Assembly (NCBI RefSeq): GCF_003202285.1
Contig: NZ_MASW01000002.1
Coordinates: 806,001 to 870,000, forward strand
Direction of reading: 5' to 3'
DNA from: Prauserella muralis
GTDB lineage: Bacteria > Actinomycetota > Actinomycetes > Mycobacteriales > Pseudonocardiaceae
DNA: 64,000 nt
The notes beneath the pieces were generated by a model. It saw only the letters and a program-made list of their open reading frames with translations. It ran no database searches and was not told the origin of the DNA. This document shows positions 1 through 8,533 of this stretch, piece by piece. The translations under genes and the position numbers were made by a program. Each line of letters opens with the position of its first letter. Positions within the stretch are counted from its first letter, which is position 1.

Positions 1-4
1 CGGC

Positions 5-850
5 GTGCCCGTCGCCGTCGTCACGGACTCCACCGCCCACCTCCCGGAGGGATTCGCCGAGCGGCACGAGATCCGGGTCGTGCCCCTGCATGTGCTCATC
101 GACGGCGTGGCCGCGCTCGACGGCGTGGACGTCGGCCCGGCCGCGCTGGCCGCGGCGCTCGGCCAGCGCAAGATCGTCACCACCTCGCGGCCCACCCCGT
201 CCGCCTTCGCCGCGGCGTTTCGCGCCGCGCTCGACGAGGGCGCCGACACGGTCGTCTCGGTGCATCTGTCGAAGCGGCTGTCGGGCACCTGGGAGTCGGC
301 CGTGCTGGCCGCGCAGGAGGTGGGCCCCGACCTCGTGCGGGTGGTCGACTCGCGCAGCACCGCGATGGGCCTCGGGTTCGCGGCCCTGCACGCCGCCGCC
401 GCGGCGGCCGAGGGGGCGTCCGGCGAGGAGGTGGAGGCCGCGGCCGTGGCCGCGGCGGAGCGCTCCGAGACGCTGTTCGTGGTGGAGACCCTGGAATACC
501 TGCGCCGGGGCGGGCGGATCGGGCCCGCGGCCGCGTTGCTCGGCACAGCGCTCGCCGTCAAACCCGTGCTGCACATGGACGGCGGCGAGATCCGGCCGCT
601 GGAGAAGGTGCGCACCATGAACAAGGCGATGGCCCGGTTGGTCGACCTGGCCGTGGCGGCAGCGGGAGACGCCGAGATCGAGCTGGCCGTGCACCACCTC
701 GCCTCCCCCGAGCGCGCCGCCGAGCTGGCGACCCGGCTGGAGGAGCGGCTGCCTCGCTCCCGGGGCTGTGTGGTGTCCGAGCTGGGCGCGGTGATCGGCG
801 CCCACACCGGCCCCGGCACGCTCGGCGTGGTTGTGCAGCGCCCGGCCTGA
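5..850 (+). CDS. DegV family fatty-acid-binding protein
   Basis: A 281-residue protein whose N-terminus (VAVVTDSTAHLP) and length match the DegV/FakB family. Members bind one fatty acid between two alpha/beta lobes; in firmicutes they present it to the kinase FakA. The loop TSRPTPSAF near residue 60 and the stretch SRSTAMGLG near residue 117 fit the ligand-binding loops of the family. No FakA-like kinase is visible here, so the partner is unknown. The GTG start lies four bases into the window; the ribosome-binding site cannot be seen and the start rests on alignment with the usual family N-terminus. The competence-type genes comEA and comEC follow on the same strand after a 98-bp gap. Confidence 0.88.
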   Translation: MPVAVVTDSTAHLPEGFAERHEIRVVPLHVLIDGVAALDGVDVGPAALAAALGQRKIVTTSRPTPSAFAAAFRAALDEGADTVVSVHLSKRLSGTWESAVLAAQEVGPDLVRVVDSRSTAMGLGFAALHAAAAAAEGASGEEVEAAAVAAAERSETLFVVETLEYLRRGGRIGPAAALLGTALAVKPVLHMDGGEIRPLEKVRTMNKAMARLVDLAVAAAGDAEIELAVHHLASPERAAELATRLEERLPRSRGCVVSELGAVIGAHTGPGTLGVVVQRPA

Positions 851-868
851 CCCGGCCCGGTCGTCCGG

Positions 869-895
869 TTGTCCACAACCCCCCGCTTGTCCACA
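869..895 (+). promoter_or_regulatory. Pair of DnaA boxes
   Basis: Two identical copies of TTGTCCACA (869-877 and 887-895) lie in the same orientation, 18 bp start to start, between degV and comEA. TTGTCCACA is the form of the DnaA box favoured in high-GC actinomycetes. No dnaA or dnaN gene and no box cluster is present, so this is not oriC. DnaA control of the comEA promoter is an inference. Confidence 0.55.
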
Positions 896-935
896 GGTCG
901 CGCGATCAGGGCTGCCCCGGCGCTGCCCGCCTGCC

Positions 936-941
936 TAGCGT
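936..941 (+). promoter_or_regulatory. Putative -10 box of leaderless comEA
   Basis: TAGCGT fits the actinobacterial TANNNT -10 pattern and ends 7 nt before the GTG start of comEA. That spacing puts the transcription start at the start codon itself. No convincing -35 is seen, and there is no Shine-Dalgarno sequence. Confidence 0.4.
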
Positions 942-948
942 CGAAAGT

Positions 949-1776
949 GTGTTCGAGCAACCAGAACCCAGTTCCGAGGACGAGGGCACTCGTCCCGATC
1001 CGGCGACCTCGCGCGTGCGGCTCGAGCAGCTGGCTGCCCGGGTCGCCCGCGAGGAGGGCGGTGCGGGCCGTCCGGACGCCGCGCCCGGCCCGGCCGGCAG
1101 GCTGGTCGAGCGGTGGCTACCGCAGGGCCCTGCCACGGGCTCGCCGTCGCGTCGCAGGCGGTTCGCGGTGGTGGCGGTGCTGCTCGGCGTCGCCGCGGTC
1201 GCCGGGCTGACCGCGTGGCTGACCGGTGGGCGACCGGAGCCGGAGCGCCCGCCGCCGCTACCGGTCGCGCACGCCTCCCCGGCCCCCGCGAACGACAGCG
1301 GCGCGGAGCCCAGCACGGCTGCCGATGCCGAGCCGCTCGTGGTGAGTGTTGTCGGCAAGGTGGCCGAGCCCGGGCTGGTCACCGTGCCCCCGGGCTCCCG
1401 GGTCGCCGACGCGATCGACGCCGCGGGCGGAGCCAGGCGCGGTGCCGACCTGCTCACGGTCAACCTCGCACGGCGGTTGTCCGACGGTGAGCAGCTCTAC
1501 GTCGGCATCCCCGCACCACCCGGGATGCAGGCGCCCGGCGCACCCACGGCCGCCGGGGCCACCTCCGGCGAGCCGGGTGCCGAGCTGGTCGACCTGAATG
1601 CCGCCGACCAGGCGCAGCTGGAGGAGCTGTCCGGCGTCGGCGAGGTCACGGCCCAGCGCATCCTGGACTGGCGGGCCGAGCACGGCCGGTTCACCGCCGT
1701 CGAACAGCTTCGCGAGATCGACGGGATCGGGGAGAAGCGCTTCGAGCAGTTGCGCGACCAGGTGAGCGTGCGGTGA
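949..1776 (+). CDS. comEA: ComEA-like helix-hairpin-helix protein
   Basis: A 275-residue membrane-anchored DNA-binding protein of the ComEA family, which holds incoming single- or double-stranded DNA at the cell surface in competent bacteria. Residues 1-71 are a charged cytoplasmic tail ending in RRRR, and 72-92 form one membrane segment. After a Pro-rich linker, 130-187 form an SLBB-like domain (VGKVAEPGLVTVPPGS). Residues 213-275 carry the helix-hairpin-helix pair (LNAADQAQLEELSGVGEVTA and IDGIGEKRFEQL). The stop codon overlaps comEC by 4 nt (GTGA), so the two are translationally coupled. Natural transformation has not been shown for most actinomycetes with these genes, so competence is not implied. 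Confidence 0.9.
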   Translation: MFEQPEPSSEDEGTRPDPATSRVRLEQLAARVAREEGGAGRPDAAPGPAGRLVERWLPQGPATGSPSRRRRFAVVAVLLGVAAVAGLTAWLTGGRPEPERPPPLPVAHASPAPANDSGAEPSTAADAEPLVVSVVGKVAEPGLVTVPPGSRVADAIDAAGGARRGADLLTVNLARRLSDGEQLYVGIPAPPGMQAPGAPTAAGATSGEPGAELVDLNAADQAQLEELSGVGEVTAQRILDWRAEHGRFTAVEQLREIDGIGEKRFEQLRDQVSVR

Positions 1777-4163
1777 CCCTGCTCGGCGAGCCCGGCGGCC
1801 CGCGCCGGGTGCGTCAGGACCTGCGGCTCGTGCCCGCGGCCGTGCTGACCTGGACGGCGGCCCTGTTGGGACTGCTGTGGGGCTGGCCGGCCTGCCTGCT
1901 GTGCGCGGTGGCCGGGACGCTCGGTGCCGCGATCGCGTTGCGGCGGTGGGCGCCCGGCCGCCGGGACCCGCCACGGCGGTGGGCGGCGGCCGGTGCGCTG
2001 CTGGTGTGCGCGCTGGCCGTGGCCGGGCCGCTGACCCTGCGGATCGCCGCGGCCCAGCACGACCCGCTGCGCGCGCACGCGGGGGAGGGCAGGGACGCGA
2101 TCCTGCGGGTGACGGTCGAGGAACGTCCCCGGCCGTTGCGGTCCGCCGGGTACGCCGACCGGCCCGACGGGGCGCGGCTCGTGCTGGTGCCCGCCCGGGT
2201 CCGCGACGCGACGGTCGGTGGACAGCCGGTCGCCTCCACCGGCCGGGTCGTGCTCATCGCGCCGTTCGCGGGCTGGTCACGTCTGCTGCCGGGTCAGGAG
2301 GCGACGGCGGGCGGCTCCCTGGTGCCGCCCGGGGACGGGGACCTGACGGTGGCGGTCACGTATGTGCGCGGGCCGCCGCGGAACGTCGGCCCCGCGTCGT
2401 GGTGGCAACGGGCGGCCGAGTCGGTCCGCGCCGGCCTGCGTGCGGTGTCCGGCATACTGGCCGAGGAACCGGCGGGGCTGCTTCCCGGGCTGGTCGTCGG
2501 CGACACCAGCGCCCTGCCCGCCAGAGTGGAGCAGGAGTTCACCGACGCCGGCCTGTCCCATCTCACGGCGGTCAGCGGCGCGAACGTGGCGATCGTCTGC
2601 GGGGCGGTGCTGCTCGTGGCCCGCGCGCTGCGCTGCGGGCCACGGTCGTCGGCCACGGCGGCCGGTGTGGTCCTCGTGGGCTTCGTGGTGCTGGTCGGCT
2701 ACGAGCCGAGCGTGCTCCGCGCCGGGGTGATGGGCGGCGTGGGCCTGCTGGCGCTGGTTCTCGGGCGGCGCGGCTCGGCGATGCCCGCGCTCGCGACGGC
2801 CGTGTGCGCGCTGGTGCTGTGGGATCCGGCGATGGCCGTGAGCATGGGGTTCGCGCTGTCGGTCGTCGCGACGGCAGGCCTGGTGCTGCTGGCGCCGCGC
2901 TGGAGCGAGGCGATGACCCGCAGGGGGCTGCCTGCGGGCGTGGCCGACGGGCTGGCCGTGCCGCTCGCGGCTTTCCTCGTGACGGCGCCGCTCATCGCCG
3001 GCCTGGCGGGGCAGGTCAGCGTGGTGTCGGTGGTGGCGAACCTCCTGGCGGCGCCCGTGGTCGCCCCGGTGACGGTGCTCGGGGTGCTGGCCGCCGCGCT
3101 CGCGGTGGTGTGGCCTGGCGGTGCCGAACTCCTGGCGCACCTGGCCGGTCCCGGGGTGAGCTGGCTGATCCTGGTGGCACGGGAGGCCTCCGCCGTCCCC
3201 GGCGCGGTGCTCCCGTGGCCGAGTGGCTGGTGGGGTGGCGTGCTCGCGGCGGGTGTCGCCCTGCTGGTGGTGCTCGCGCTCCGGCATCGGCAGGCGCGCG
3301 TCGCCCTTGCCGTCGCACTGGCCGGGCTGCTCGTGATTGTCGTGCCGGTGCGGGTGGTGGCGCCGTCCTGGCCGCCACAGGGGTGGGCGGTGGTCGCCTG
3401 CGACGTCGGCCAGGGCGACGCGCTCGTGCTCGCCACCGGCGAGCCGGGTCGTGCCGTGGTGGTCGACACCGGGCCCGAGCCGGGGCCGGTCGATCGCTGC
3501 CTCGACCGGCTCGACGTCGACCGCGTACCGGTGGTGGTGCTCAGCCACCTGCACGCCGACCACATCGGCGGGCTGGCGTCGGTGTTCGAGGACAGGGCCG
3601 TGGGCGCGGTCGCCGTCGGGCCGGGACGCACGCCCGGCTGGGCGTGGCGGCTGGTCGCGGCCGAGGCGGCGCAGCGGGGCGTGCCGCTCGTGGAGCTCTC
3701 CGCCGGGCGGCGGCTGGGCTGGCCCGCGTTGCGCCTCGCCGTGCTCGGTCCCCGCTACGTCCCCCGGGCCGGGAGCGAGTCCGACGACGGCACCGCCATC
3801 AACAACACCTCGGTGGTGCTGCGCGCGGCCACGCCCGCCGGACGGGTACTGCTGACCGGGGACGTCGAGCTGGCCGCGCAGGGCGATCTGCTCGCGAGCG
3901 GCGCGGACCTGCGTGCGGAGATCCTCAAGGTGCCACATCACGGCAGCCGGTTCACGCTCCCGCAGTTCCTCGGCGCGGTCACCCCGAGGGTGGCGCTCGT
4001 CAGCGTCGGCCGCGACAACACCTACGGCCATCCCAGCCCGGTGACGCTGCGCTGGCTGTCCGGTGGCGGTGCGCTCGTCGCACGCACCGACCTCGGCGGG
4101 GACACGGCGGTGGTCCCGGACGGCGCGGCCCCGGCCGTGGTCCGGAGAGGACGGTCGCCGTGA
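1773..4163 (+). CDS. comEC: ComEC/Rec2 family DNA channel protein
   Basis: A 796-residue polytopic membrane protein of the ComEC/Rec2 family, the proposed channel for single-stranded DNA import. The N-terminal third has paired hydrophobic helices and a soluble DUF4131-like part. The central part is the multi-helix competence domain (LTAVSGANVAIVCG near residue 265). The last ~270 residues are a metallo-beta-lactamase-like domain with the metal motif HLHADHIGG near residue 591 and a later HHGS. The GTG start sits inside the comEA stop. The 3' end faces thrC with an 11-bp gap and no obvious terminator. The C-terminal nuclease-like domain looks intact. Confidence 0.92.
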   Translation: MTLLGEPGGPRRVRQDLRLVPAAVLTWTAALLGLLWGWPACLLCAVAGTLGAAIALRRWAPGRRDPPRRWAAAGALLVCALAVAGPLTLRIAAAQHDPLRAHAGEGRDAILRVTVEERPRPLRSAGYADRPDGARLVLVPARVRDATVGGQPVASTGRVVLIAPFAGWSRLLPGQEATAGGSLVPPGDGDLTVAVTYVRGPPRNVGPASWWQRAAESVRAGLRAVSGILAEEPAGLLPGLVVGDTSALPARVEQEFTDAGLSHLTAVSGANVAIVCGAVLLVARALRCGPRSSATAAGVVLVGFVVLVGYEPSVLRAGVMGGVGLLALVLGRRGSAMPALATAVCALVLWDPAMAVSMGFALSVVATAGLVLLAPRWSEAMTRRGLPAGVADGLAVPLAAFLVTAPLIAGLAGQVSVVSVVANLLAAPVVAPVTVLGVLAAALAVVWPGGAELLAHLAGPGVSWLILVAREASAVPGAVLPWPSGWWGGVLAAGVALLVVLALRHRQARVALAVALAGLLVIVVPVRVVAPSWPPQGWAVVACDVGQGDALVLATGEPGRAVVVDTGPEPGPVDRCLDRLDVDRVPVVVLSHLHADHIGGLASVFEDRAVGAVAVGPGRTPGWAWRLVAAEAAQRGVPLVELSAGRRLGWPALRLAVLGPRYVPRAGSESDDGTAINNTSVVLRAATPAGRVLLTGDVELAAQGDLLASGADLRAEILKVPHHGSRFTLPQFLGAVTPRVALVSVGRDNTYGHPSPVTLRWLSGGGALVARTDLGGDTAVVPDGAAPAVVRRGRSP

Positions 4164-4174
4164 ACGGCCGGCGC

Positions 4175-5437
4175 TCAGTCGCCGAGGATCTCCCGGACCG
4201 CGTCGGCCGAGGGCGCCACGGTGGCCTTGGGGCCGACCTTGCCCTCGATCGCGTCGAGGGTCTTCAGGCCGTCGCCCGTGATGAGCAGCACCGTCTCGGC
4301 GTCGGGGTCGAGCTTGCCCGTGTCGATGAGCTTCTTCGCGGTCGCCACGGTGACACCGCCCGCGGTCTCGGTGAAGATGCCCTCCGTGCGCGCGAGCAGC
4401 CGGATGCCCTCGACGACCTCCTCGTCGCTGACGTCCTCGATGGCGCCGCCGGTGCGGTTGACCGTGTCGAGCACGTACGGCCCGTCGGCCGGGTTGCCGA
4501 TGGCCAGCGAGCGGGCGATCGTGTCCGGCTTCACCGGCTGCACGACGTCGTGCCCCGCGCGGAAGGCGGCCGACACCGGCGAGCATCCGGTGGCCTGCGC
4601 TCCGAACACCCGGTACGGGCTCTGCTCGACCAGGCCCAGCTCGCCGAGCTCCCGGAAGCCCTTGTCGACCTTGGTCAGCTGCGAGCCCGACGCGATCGGC
4701 ACCACGATCTGCTCCGGCAGTCGCCAGCCGAGCTGCTCGGCGACCTCGAAGCCCAGCGTCTTGGAGCCCTCGGAGTAGTAGGGGCGGACGTTGACGTTGA
4801 CGAACGCCCAGCTCTCGTGCTCGGCGGCGAGCTGCGTCGCCAGCCGGTTGACGTCGTCGTAGTTGCCGTCGACCGCGATCAGCGCCCCGTCGTACACGGC
4901 GGTGGTCAGCACCTTCGCGCGTTCCAGCGACGACGGGATCAGCACCACCGAACGCCAGCCCGCGCGGGCCGCCGCGGCGGCGACGGCGTTCGCGAGGTTG
5001 CCGGTGGAGGGGCAGGCGAGCGTGTCGAACCCGAACTCGCGGGCGGCGGCCAGCGCCACGGCGACCACGCGGTCCTTGAAGGAGTGGGTGGGGTTGCCGG
5101 TGTCGTCCTTGACCCAGATGCGCCTGACCCCGAGGGCCTTGGCCAGCCGGTCGGCACGCACCAGCCGCGTACAGCCCGGCTCGGTGTTGGGGATCTCCTC
5201 GACGTTGGTGGGCACCGGCAGCAGCTTCTTGTAGCGCCAGATGTTGCGGGGCCCGGACTCGATGTCCTCCCGGCGCACCCGGCCGAAGTCGTAGGCCACC
5301 TCGAGCGGCGAGAAGTCCTCCGCGGAGACGAACTCGGGGGCCAGCGGCTGGCGGTGGCCCTCCTCCTTGGAGACCAGCTCGACGGCGGGGCCGAGGTCCA
5401 CGGTGCGCGTGGTGGTCGTTTCGAGGGCTGCGGTCAT
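4175..5437 (-). CDS. thrC: Threonine synthase
   Basis: Converts O-phosphohomoserine to threonine using pyridoxal phosphate. The 420-residue protein has the PLP lysine in NPTHSFKDRV (Lys121) and the phosphate-binding loop CPSTGN, and its length fits the long actinobacterial/plant-type enzyme. The ATG at 5437 was chosen because AAAGGAA lies 7 nt upstream; a longer in-frame start at 5488 would lie inside a folded riboswitch. The gene stands alone, convergent with comEC and divergent from holA. Its mRNA leader is a SAM-I-type riboswitch, so expression should fall when S-adenosylmethionine is plentiful. That is unusual for a threonine gene, though homoserine is the branch point shared with methionine. 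Confidence 0.95.
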   Translation of the reverse strand: MTAALETTTTRTVDLGPAVELVSKEEGHRQPLAPEFVSAEDFSPLEVAYDFGRVRREDIESGPRNIWRYKKLLPVPTNVEEIPNTEPGCTRLVRADRLAKALGVRRIWVKDDTGNPTHSFKDRVVAVALAAAREFGFDTLACPSTGNLANAVAAAAARAGWRSVVLIPSSLERAKVLTTAVYDGALIAVDGNYDDVNRLATQLAAEHESWAFVNVNVRPYYSEGSKTLGFEVAEQLGWRLPEQIVVPIASGSQLTKVDKGFRELGELGLVEQSPYRVFGAQATGCSPVSAAFRAGHDVVQPVKPDTIARSLAIGNPADGPYVLDTVNRTGGAIEDVSDEEVVEGIRLLARTEGIFTETAGGVTVATAKKLIDTGKLDPDAETVLLITGDGLKTLDAIEGKVGPKATVAPSADAVREILGD

Positions 5438-5452
5438 CGCGAGGTTCCTTTC

Positions 5453-5581
5453 CTCATCTGTCCCGCGATCACGGGTCGGAATTGGCACCGTGGTCGACAG
5501 CTACCTCGCGGTATCGAGATGACAGGCTGTCGCCGGTTGCCGGGGCTTCAACGGGCCGTTCCCTCTGCCCCTCTGGATGAG
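5453..5581 (-). promoter_or_regulatory. SAM-I (S-box) riboswitch before thrC
   Basis: The minus-strand leader has the SAM-I core in order: P1 5' strand CUCAUC (5576-5581), the conserved GAGGGAACGGCCCG (5552-5565), UGAAGCCCCGGCAACC, a variable P3 arm, GGUGCCAAUUCC (5478-5489), a P4 hairpin CCCGUGAUCGCGGG, and the P1 3' strand GAUGAG (5453-5458). P1 pairs perfectly over six bases. The P1 3' strand runs straight into the thrC Shine-Dalgarno (GAGGAAAGGAA), with no poly-U terminator. Ligand-stabilised P1 would therefore hide the ribosome-binding site, which suggests translational control. The related SAM-IV class is less likely because P4 and GGUGCCAAUUCC are of SAM-I type. Confidence 0.88.
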
Positions 5582-5626
5582 CGGTATTCGGTTGTCGTCC
5601 GGGCCATCGGCGCGGCACTGGGCCCT

Positions 5627-5632
5627 ACCTTA
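5627..5632 (-). promoter_or_regulatory. Putative -10 box of thrC
   Basis: TAAGGT (minus strand) fits TANNNT and lies about 45 nt upstream of the first riboswitch stem, which is where the leader promoter should be. No clear -35 is present. The rest of the thrC-holA intergenic stretch (5438-5762) holds only this box, the riboswitch and a CAGGAT box just before holA. Confidence 0.35.
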
Positions 5633-5762
5633 CGGCACCGAGATCAGTTCGGGCCACCGCGATGCGGGTTACATCACCCTGCGCACCCCGGGAACGGGCC
5701 GCCGCGGGCCGCCGGGCAGCGGTGTCGGCGCTGCTGTCGGTGCACCGTGGCAGGATCGACGC

Positions 5763-6743
5763 GTGACCGCGCCAGCCACCACACCACCCCCGCTGCACCT
5801 GGTGCTCGGCGAGGAGGAACTGCTCGTCGAGCGAGCCGTACGAGGCGCGCTCGACGCCGCCCGGCTCGCCGACCCCACGGCCGACCTGACCCGCACGCGG
5901 GTGTCGGAGCTGACCCCTCCAGTGTTCGCCGAGCTGGTCAGCCCGTCACTGTTCAGTGAGGGACGGGTGATCGTGCTGGAGGCGGCCCAGGAGTGCTCGG
6001 CCGAGATCGCCGACGCCGTGCTCGGCTACGTGGCCCAGCCCGCCGACGGCATCGTGCTGGTGGTCCTGCACAGCGGCGGAGGCCGGAGCAAGGCCGCCAA
6101 GTCGCTGCCGACGGCGCTGAAGAAGGTTGGTGCGGTCGTCACCGAGTGCGCCAAGATCACCAAGCCCGCCGAGCGCGAGGCGTTCGTCCGCAACGAGGTG
6201 CGCAGGGCCGGTGGCCGGATCGACGCGGCGGGAGTGCTCGCCCTCATCGATGCCGTCGGCTCCGACCTGCGCGAACTGGCGGCCGCCGCGGCGCAGCTCG
6301 TGGCCGACTCGGGCGGCAGCATCGACGAGCAGGCCGTGCGCCGCTATCACCGGGGTCGCGCCGACGTGAACGGGTTCATGGTCGCCGAGAAGGCCGTCGC
6401 GGGCGACCGCGCCGCCGCGCTGGAGTCCGTGCGCTGGGCGCAGCAGATCGGAGTGCCGCAGGTGCTCGTCGCCGACGCGCTCGCCGACGCCGTGCGCACC
6501 ATCGCCCGTGTGTCGGCGGCGGGCCGCGGCAACCCCAACCAGATGGCGGGTGAGCTGGGCATGCCGCCGTGGAAGATCCGCAAGGCGCAGGGCCAGTCGC
6601 GGGGCTGGAGCGCAGGCGCGCTCGCCGAGGCCATGCGCGTGGTCGCGCGAGTGAACGCCGAGGTCAAGGGCGCCGCGGCCGATCCGGACTACGCGGTCGA
6701 ACGCGCTGTGCTCGACATCGTGGCCGCTCGCGAGCGTCGCTGA
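5763..6743 (+). CDS. holA: DNA polymerase III delta subunit
   Basis: The 326-residue delta subunit of the clamp loader, which opens the DnaN ring. It has the HolA pattern: N-terminal PLHLVLGEEELLVERAV with the degenerate P-loop of the family, VLEAAQECSAEIADAVLGYV, then a C-terminal helical collar domain (MPPWKIRKAQGQSRGWSAG). The GTG at 5763 gives the standard length. A CAGGAT box ends 6 nt upstream, suggesting a leaderless mRNA. comEA-comEC-holA-rpsT is a common actinobacterial neighbourhood; here thrC lies between comEC and holA on the other strand. Confidence 0.93.
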   Translation: MTAPATTPPPLHLVLGEEELLVERAVRGALDAARLADPTADLTRTRVSELTPPVFAELVSPSLFSEGRVIVLEAAQECSAEIADAVLGYVAQPADGIVLVVLHSGGGRSKAAKSLPTALKKVGAVVTECAKITKPAEREAFVRNEVRRAGGRIDAAGVLALIDAVGSDLRELAAAAAQLVADSGGSIDEQAVRRYHRGRADVNGFMVAEKAVAGDRAAALESVRWAQQIGVPQVLVADALADAVRTIARVSAAGRGNPNQMAGELGMPPWKIRKAQGQSRGWSAGALAEAMRVVARVNAEVKGAAADPDYAVERAVLDIVAARERR

Positions 6744-6767
6744 GGCACCCCTGGACACGCCGGACGC

Positions 6768-6805
6768 GACGAGGCCCCGGTGACGCCGGTCACCGGGGCC
6801 TCGTC
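6768..6805. terminator. Bidirectional hairpin between holA and rpsT
   Basis: A perfect 17-bp GC-rich stem with a 4-nt loop (GCCG) lies between two convergent genes. There is no T tract, as is usual for actinomycete terminators. It probably stops transcription from both sides. Confidence 0.8.
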
Positions 6806-6818
6806 GACAGCGAGTGCG

Positions 6819-7079
6819 TCAGAGCTGGTTGACGCGCCGGGCCATCGCGGACTTCTTGTTCGCGGCCTGGTTCTTGTGGATCACGCCCTTGCTCGCCGCC
6901 TTGTCCAGTGCGCGGCCCGCGGCGCGCTGCAGCTCGATGGCCTTGTCCTTGTCACCGGCCGCGGCAGCCTCACGGAACTTGCGGATCGCGGTCTTCACCG
7001 ACGACTTCACCGCCTGGTTGCGCTGGCGCGCCTTCTCGTTCGTCTTGATGCGCTTCATCTGGGACTTGATGTTGGCCAC
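6819..7079 (-). CDS. rpsT: 30S ribosomal protein S20
   Basis: An 86-residue, Lys/Arg-rich helical protein that binds 16S rRNA in the small subunit. The N-terminus [20 protein letters not shown] and the C-terminal [20 protein letters not shown] are diagnostic of bS20. It starts at GTG with AAGGAG seven nt upstream. A TATCCT box at 7189-7194 (minus strand) is a candidate -10 and would give a leader of about 100 nt. It converges on holA. Confidence 0.98.
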   Translation of the reverse strand: MANIKSQMKRIKTNEKARQRNQAVKSSVKTAIRKFREAAAAGDKDKAIELQRAAGRALDKAASKGVIHKNQAANKKSAMARRVNQL

Positions 7080-7282
7080 GCTGGCGCTCCTTCATCGTTC
7101 GGTGTGAGTCGCTGCCGCGTTCCCGTGGCTCCGGCCGCTGAGGGCCGGGTTTCCTCCCTGGCGGAATGCCACACGGCAACAGCCAGAAAGGATAGCAACG
7201 CCGCTGGTCCGTGCCCGCGGCGGGGCGCACGACGTGGTCCGCCGCGCCTGCCGCTGCCCGTCCACGCGCAGAATGGGCCGTC

Positions 7283-8140
7283 GTGAACGGCACCGCCCTC
7301 GCGCTCGTCCTCGTCGCGGCCGTGGTGCACGCGGCCTGGAACCTCGTCGCCAAACGGGTCCGCGCGGGCGCCCGGTTCGTCTTCCTGTACTACTCGGTCT
7401 CGGCCGCCGTGCTGCTGCCGGTCGTGGCCGTCTCGCTCGTCACCACCGATGCACGTCCACAGTGGACGTGGCTGCTCGCGGCGGCGGTCACGGCCGTGTG
7501 CCATGTCTGCTACGGCGTCGTGCTCCAGCGCGGCTACGCGGTGGGCGACCTCTCGGTGGTCTACCCACTGGCCAGGGGCAGCGGCCCGCTGTTGTCGGTG
7601 CTCGCCGCCGTGCTGGTGCTGGGCGAGCGGCCCGGGGCGCTCGGCCTCGCCGGCGCACTGCTCGTCGTCGCCGGCGTCCTGTTGATCAGCGGCCGGCCCT
7701 CGGGGGCCGACCGGCGCGCCCGCAGGGCGGGCATCGGCTACGGGCTGCTCACCGGCGCCACCATTGCCGCCTACACCCTGTGGGACGCCTACTCCGTCAC
7801 CACGCTGTCCGTGCCGCCGGTGGTCTACTTCGGAACGGGCGCGCTGCTGCAGAGTCTCCTGCTCGCTCCGTACGCCCTGCGCGGCGGGCAGACGCGCGCC
7901 CTGTGGCGGGACCACCGGAAGGAGGTCGTGCTCGTCGGCGTGCTGTCCCCGGTGGCGTACCTGCTCGTGCTGTTCGCGATGCGGATGGCTCCGGTGAGCC
8001 TCGTCGCGCCCGCCAGGGAGCTGAGCATCGTCCTCGGCAGTCTCGCGGGCTGGTGGCTGCTCGGCGAGGCCGACCCGGTGCGGCGCATCACCGGGTCGCT
8101 CGTCGTGGTGGCGGGGATCACGGCCATCGCGCTCGCATGA
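7283..8140 (+). CDS. EamA-type (DMT superfamily) transporter
   Basis: A 285-residue integral membrane protein with about ten hydrophobic helices arranged as two EamA repeats. The second begins near GYGLLTGATIAAYTLWDAY, and the repeat-end motif SLVAPARELSIVLGSLAGWWLLGE is typical of drug/metabolite exporters. The substrate cannot be read from sequence. The GTG start was chosen because the hydrophobic segment begins at once (NGTALALVLVAAVVHAAWN) and a CAGAAT box ends 8 nt upstream, suggesting a leaderless message. The VOC gene follows 12 bp downstream and may be co-transcribed. Confidence 0.85.
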   Translation: MNGTALALVLVAAVVHAAWNLVAKRVRAGARFVFLYYSVSAAVLLPVVAVSLVTTDARPQWTWLLAAAVTAVCHVCYGVVLQRGYAVGDLSVVYPLARGSGPLLSVLAAVLVLGERPGALGLAGALLVVAGVLLISGRPSGADRRARRAGIGYGLLTGATIAAYTLWDAYSVTTLSVPPVVYFGTGALLQSLLLAPYALRGGQTRALWRDHRKEVVLVGVLSPVAYLLVLFAMRMAPVSLVAPARELSIVLGSLAGWWLLGEADPVRRITGSLVVVAGITAIALA

Positions 8141-8152
8141 GAACGTAGACCC

Positions 8153-8533
8153 ATGGACGTGCTGAGCAGCCGGATACTGCTGCATCCACGGGACCACGAG
8201 GCCACGGTCGCGTTCTACCGCGACACACTGGGGCTGGCGATCTACCGCGAGTTCCCCGGCGGCACGGTGTTCTTCCTCGGCGGAGGCCTGCTGGAGGTCG
8301 TCGGGCGCGGGACCACGGGCGCGACCCCGGACGCCGCCCTGTGGCTGCAGGTGCGCGACCTCGCCGCGACCGTCGCCGAACTGCGTGACAGGGGCGTCGA
8401 GCCGGACCGGGGACCGCAGCGTGAGCCCTGGGGGCTCGACGAGGCCTGGATCTCCGACCCCGACGGCACGCGCATCGTGCTGGTGGAGGTGCCCGCCGAC
8501 CACCCGCTCCGGGTCGATGTCCGCGCCGGCTAG
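8153..8533 (+). CDS. VOC (glyoxalase/dioxygenase) family protein
   Basis: A 126-residue single-domain member of the vicinal oxygen chelate fold, with two beta-alpha-beta-beta-beta modules: SSRILLHPRDHEATVAFYRDTLGLAIYRE and a second half ending DEAWISDPDGTRIVLVEVP. Candidate metal ligands are His14 in the first module and Glu residues near the strand ends. The family includes metal enzymes and drug-binding proteins, so the reaction is unknown. Its end overlaps the next start by 17 nt, implying co-translation. Confidence 0.75.
   Translation: MDVLSSRILLHPRDHEATVAFYRDTLGLAIYREFPGGTVFFLGGGLLEVVGRGTTGATPDAALWLQVRDLAATVAELRDRGVEPDRGPQREPWGLDEAWISDPDGTRIVLVEVPADHPLRVDVRAG

Noticed and set aside
869-895. 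Replication origin
   Set aside because: Only two DnaA boxes, no dnaA, dnaN or rpmH nearby, and no AT-rich unwinding element.
5438-5488. Longer N-terminus for threonine synthase starting at 5488
   Set aside because: It would lie inside the riboswitch, lacks a ribosome-binding site, and the extra 17 residues match no relative.
1877-5959. Very long open frame of over 1300 codons on the plus strand
   Set aside because: It overlaps comEC and thrC in other frames, is almost only Arg/Gly/Ala/Pro, and has no domain. It is a shadow caused by high GC.
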